Assembly: GCA_029212275.1 (NCBI GenBank)
Contig: JARGOI010000148.1
Location: forward strand, 1 to 6,324
DNA from: Thalassolituus sp.
GTDB lineage: Bacteria > Pseudomonadota > Gammaproteobacteria > Pseudomonadales > Oceanobacteraceae
Length of the DNA: 6,324 nucleotides
Direction: 5' to 3'
Shown one piece after another: positions 5,128-6,324 of the stretch; positions within the stretch are counted from its first letter, which is position 1, and the number at the start of each line of letters is the position of its first letter. The translations under genes and the position numbers were made by a program. A model generated the notes under the pieces. That model was not told where the DNA came from. It saw only the letters and a program-made list of their open reading frames with translations, and searched no databases.

Positions 5128-5433
5128 TCAACTGTCAGCAAATTTGTTAAAGGTACCGGCAACATCAAAATCTTTTTCGGTTAAGCCACCCACGTCGTGG
5201 GTAGTGAATGTTACTGATACTTTGTTATAAACGTTAGTCCATTCTGGGTGATGATCGGCTTTGTCGGCAGCAAATGCACAACGCGTCATAAAACTGAACG
5301 CAGCGGTGAAATCACTGAATTTAAACTCTTTGCTGATGTGGTCGTCGTTCAATTGCCATGGCGCACCAACACCGCGATTAAGTTGATCTAAGGCATCGGC
5401 AATTTCTACTGGTGATAATTTCTTCGTGGACAT
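5128..5433 (-). CDS. phhB: Pterin-4a-carbinolamine dehydratase
   Basis: Small cytoplasmic enzyme (101 residues, full length) that dehydrates 4a-hydroxytetrahydrobiopterin to quinonoid dihydropterin, regenerating the cofactor of aromatic amino acid hydroxylases. The family signature is clear: ADKADHHPEW with His61, His62 and Trp65, then NVYNKVSVTFTTHD with His79. These three His residues correspond to the active-site His triad of the DCoH/PhhB family. The C-terminal GGLTEKDFDVA segment is also typical. The start is supported by AGAGGAGA (5443-5450). No phenylalanine hydroxylase gene (phhA) is in the window, so the partner enzyme is elsewhere or absent; stand-alone members also occur in organisms using other pterins. 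A possible promoter lies about 100 bp upstream, so it is likely transcribed on its own. Confidence 0.93.
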   Translation of the reverse strand: MSTKKLSPVEIADALDQLNRGVGAPWQLNDDHISKEFKFSDFTAAFSFMTRCAFAADKADHHPEWTNVYNKVSVTFTTHDVGGLTEKDFDVAGTFNKFADS

Positions 5434-5536
5434 AAGATGCTGTCTCCTCTTCTAAAAATCTATGCGGTTAAAATCTGTGCCGCTATGTGCAGCTAATAGG
5501 TCGCTGAATAAAAAAATGGATATGGTTAATCAGAAA

Positions 5537-5542
5537 ATTATA
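5537..5542 (-). promoter_or_regulatory. Putative -10 element of the dehydratase gene
   Basis: TATAAT on the minus strand is a perfect -10 hexamer, giving a start near 5530 and a leader of about 97 nt. The -35 is weak: TTGCTG at 19-bp spacing is the best match. It sits in the 168-bp gap between the DUF3465 gene and the dehydratase gene. Confidence 0.35.
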
Positions 5543-5601
5543 GAAATACGACCAAAGGCAACAGCAAAAGTTCGATCCAAGAGAGCATGATTGCAACAAT
5601 C

Positions 5602-6084
5602 TCAATCAAAGCGCTGACCATCACGCTCTAGCCAACCATCGATATGTCGTCCGCCAGGGTTATGATGCGTCCAATGCACCACACCACCCTTCTGACTCCA
5701 TTCATACTCGCCATAAAACGAAATGATATCGCCTTCGCGCAAATTGCTGACGCGCGGCGCTAGATCTATATTGTGGGCAAACAACAAAGTTATGCCGTTA
5801 TTGAGTTGCAGTAAGAATTTTTGATGACGACTGCCTTCGTTATCGTCTCTCAGTACTTTGACGACACGCCCCTGCCCCATGACCTGCAGATCACTTTGTT
5901 GGTTGTTAAACGCTTTTTCAATGATCGCATCAGTCTGCTTAGTCGAAATTGCAGTGCTATGCTGATTGTTATCGGCAGTGAGATCGGGGTGATTATTGGT
6001 ACCGTATTGCTCGTATAAGCCAATGGCCGCAGCTATGGCTATCACAAGAAAAGAAAATAACTTTTTAGAGGTCTTTTTTTGCAT
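5602..6084 (-). CDS. DUF3465 domain protein with N-terminal membrane anchor
   Basis: Protein of 160 residues. Lys-rich residues 1-8 followed by a hydrophobic helix (9-24) form a signal anchor or uncleaved signal peptide, placing the rest in the periplasm. Residues 60-160 match the DUF3465 family as I recall it: GQGRVVKVLRDDNEGSRHQKF (about 70-90), AHNIDLAPR (103-111), GEYEWSQKGGVVHWTHHNPGGRH (125-147) and GWLERDGQR near the end. The alternation of short beta-strand-like segments suggests a small beta-barrel of OB type; this is inference. The conserved His residues (87, 104, 137, 140, 141, 147) could bind a metal, but the function of the family is unknown. The ATG has no Shine-Dalgarno sequence and is preceded by a long hairpin at 6094-6157. 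No better start is visible, because the anchor begins right at this Met. Confidence 0.9.
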   Translation of the reverse strand: MQKKTSKKLFSFLVIAIAAAIGLYEQYGTNNHPDLTADNNQHSTAISTKQTDAIIEKAFNNQQSDLQVMGQGRVVKVLRDDNEGSRHQKFLLQLNNGITLLFAHNIDLAPRVSNLREGDIISFYGEYEWSQKGGVVHWTHHNPGGRHIDGWLERDGQRFD

Positions 6085-6093
6085 GAGGATTAA

Positions 6094-6157
6094 GGTCAGT
6101 AAGCAAAGGATTGCTGATGATAACCTCTTAAAAAAGAATCATCATCAATCCTTGACC
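6094..6157. repeat. Long hairpin (16-bp arms) directly upstream of the DUF3465 gene
   Basis: AAGGATTG-C-TGATGAT (6106-6121) pairs with ATCATCA-T-CAATCCTT (6138-6153): 15 of 16 bases, around a 16-base loop that itself has TCTT/AAGA ends. GGTCA (6094-6098) and TGACC (6153-6157) extend the base, with seven unpaired bases on one side. No T-run follows on either strand, so it is not a standard terminator. It sits about 35 bp after the stop of the upstream membrane-protein gene and about 10 bp before the DUF3465 ATG. Possible roles are an mRNA leader structure, a processing or stability hairpin between two cotranscribed genes, or a dispersed repeat. Confidence 0.7.
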
Positions 6158-6189
6158 GATCTGCTAAAACCCAAAGAAGAGAACAAACA

Positions 6190-6324
6190 CTATGCGACGC
6201 GCTTCATGGTCATTAAACGCATAAACACAGCCACACCCAACCCCCAAGCGCCATTAAAGATTAAACCGCCAATCCATGTTTGCAGGCTCACGTCCAAGCC
6301 TTTCAGTGGAAACACCACCAGCAT
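6190..6324 (-). CDS. C-terminal fragment of a membrane protein, cut by the right edge
   Basis: Forty-four codons and a TAG stop are visible, open to the window edge. The protein ends with one likely membrane helix (about WIGGLIFNGAWGLGVAVFM) followed by a short basic tail RLMTMKRVA, which by the positive-inside rule would be cytoplasmic. The codon at the extreme edge is an ATG, but the lack of an identifiable start context in the window means the true start probably lies further right. I do not recognise the family. It reads in the same direction as the DUF3465 gene, 105 bp upstream of it, so the two may be cotranscribed. Confidence 0.65.
   Translation of the reverse strand: MLVVFPLKGLDVSLQTWIGGLIFNGAWGLGVAVFMRLMTMKRVA

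Overview
The window looks like ordinary chromosome from a gammaproteobacterium, probably marine or aquatic. This is inferred from the protein families and their similarity to gammaproteobacterial members (a YeiE-like LysR regulator, a DUF3465 lipoprotein-size protein, a PhhB-type dehydratase), the moderate, AT-leaning base composition and the AGGAG-type ribosome binding sites. There are no rRNA or tRNA genes, insertion sequences or CRISPR arrays. One gene reads rightward and all the others read leftward.

Left block (1-3338). A LysR-type regulator starts at a GTG behind a strong Shine-Dalgarno sequence. A T-N11-A dyad lies in its upstream region, which runs off the left edge. It converges on a leftward two-gene unit: an amidase-signature hydrolase (catalytic Lys81-Ser156-Ser180) followed 18 bp later by a TauE/SafE-family anion exporter. 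The exporter carries an in-frame 18-bp tandem repeat near its N-terminus. The regulator resembles E. coli/Salmonella YeiE, which has been linked to sulfite, and TauE/SafE proteins export sulfite or sulfoacetate. A sulfur-anion theme is therefore plausible, though the amidase substrate cannot be read from sequence.

Middle block (3339-4721). A non-coding stretch upstream of the amidase ends in a long, clear Rho-independent terminator for a small stand-alone tandem-CBS protein. Upstream of the CBS gene are two strong dyads. One overlaps the likely promoter; the other abuts the ribosome binding site. The next gene upstream encodes a 124-residue Ser-rich exported protein of unknown function with a good signal peptide and an excellent Shine-Dalgarno sequence.

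Right block (4722-6324). A 406-bp gap contains several inverted repeats. Some pair in mutually exclusive ways, which is the most switch-like signal in the window. It is followed by a pterin-4a-carbinolamine dehydratase gene, a DUF3465 gene with a membrane anchor, a 16-bp-arm hairpin directly upstream of that gene, and the C-terminal end of a membrane protein cut off by the right edge.

The genes do not form one obvious system. The clearest functional unit is regulator plus amidase plus exporter. The least explained parts are the Ser-rich exported protein with its upstream region, and the leader hairpin of the DUF3465 gene.
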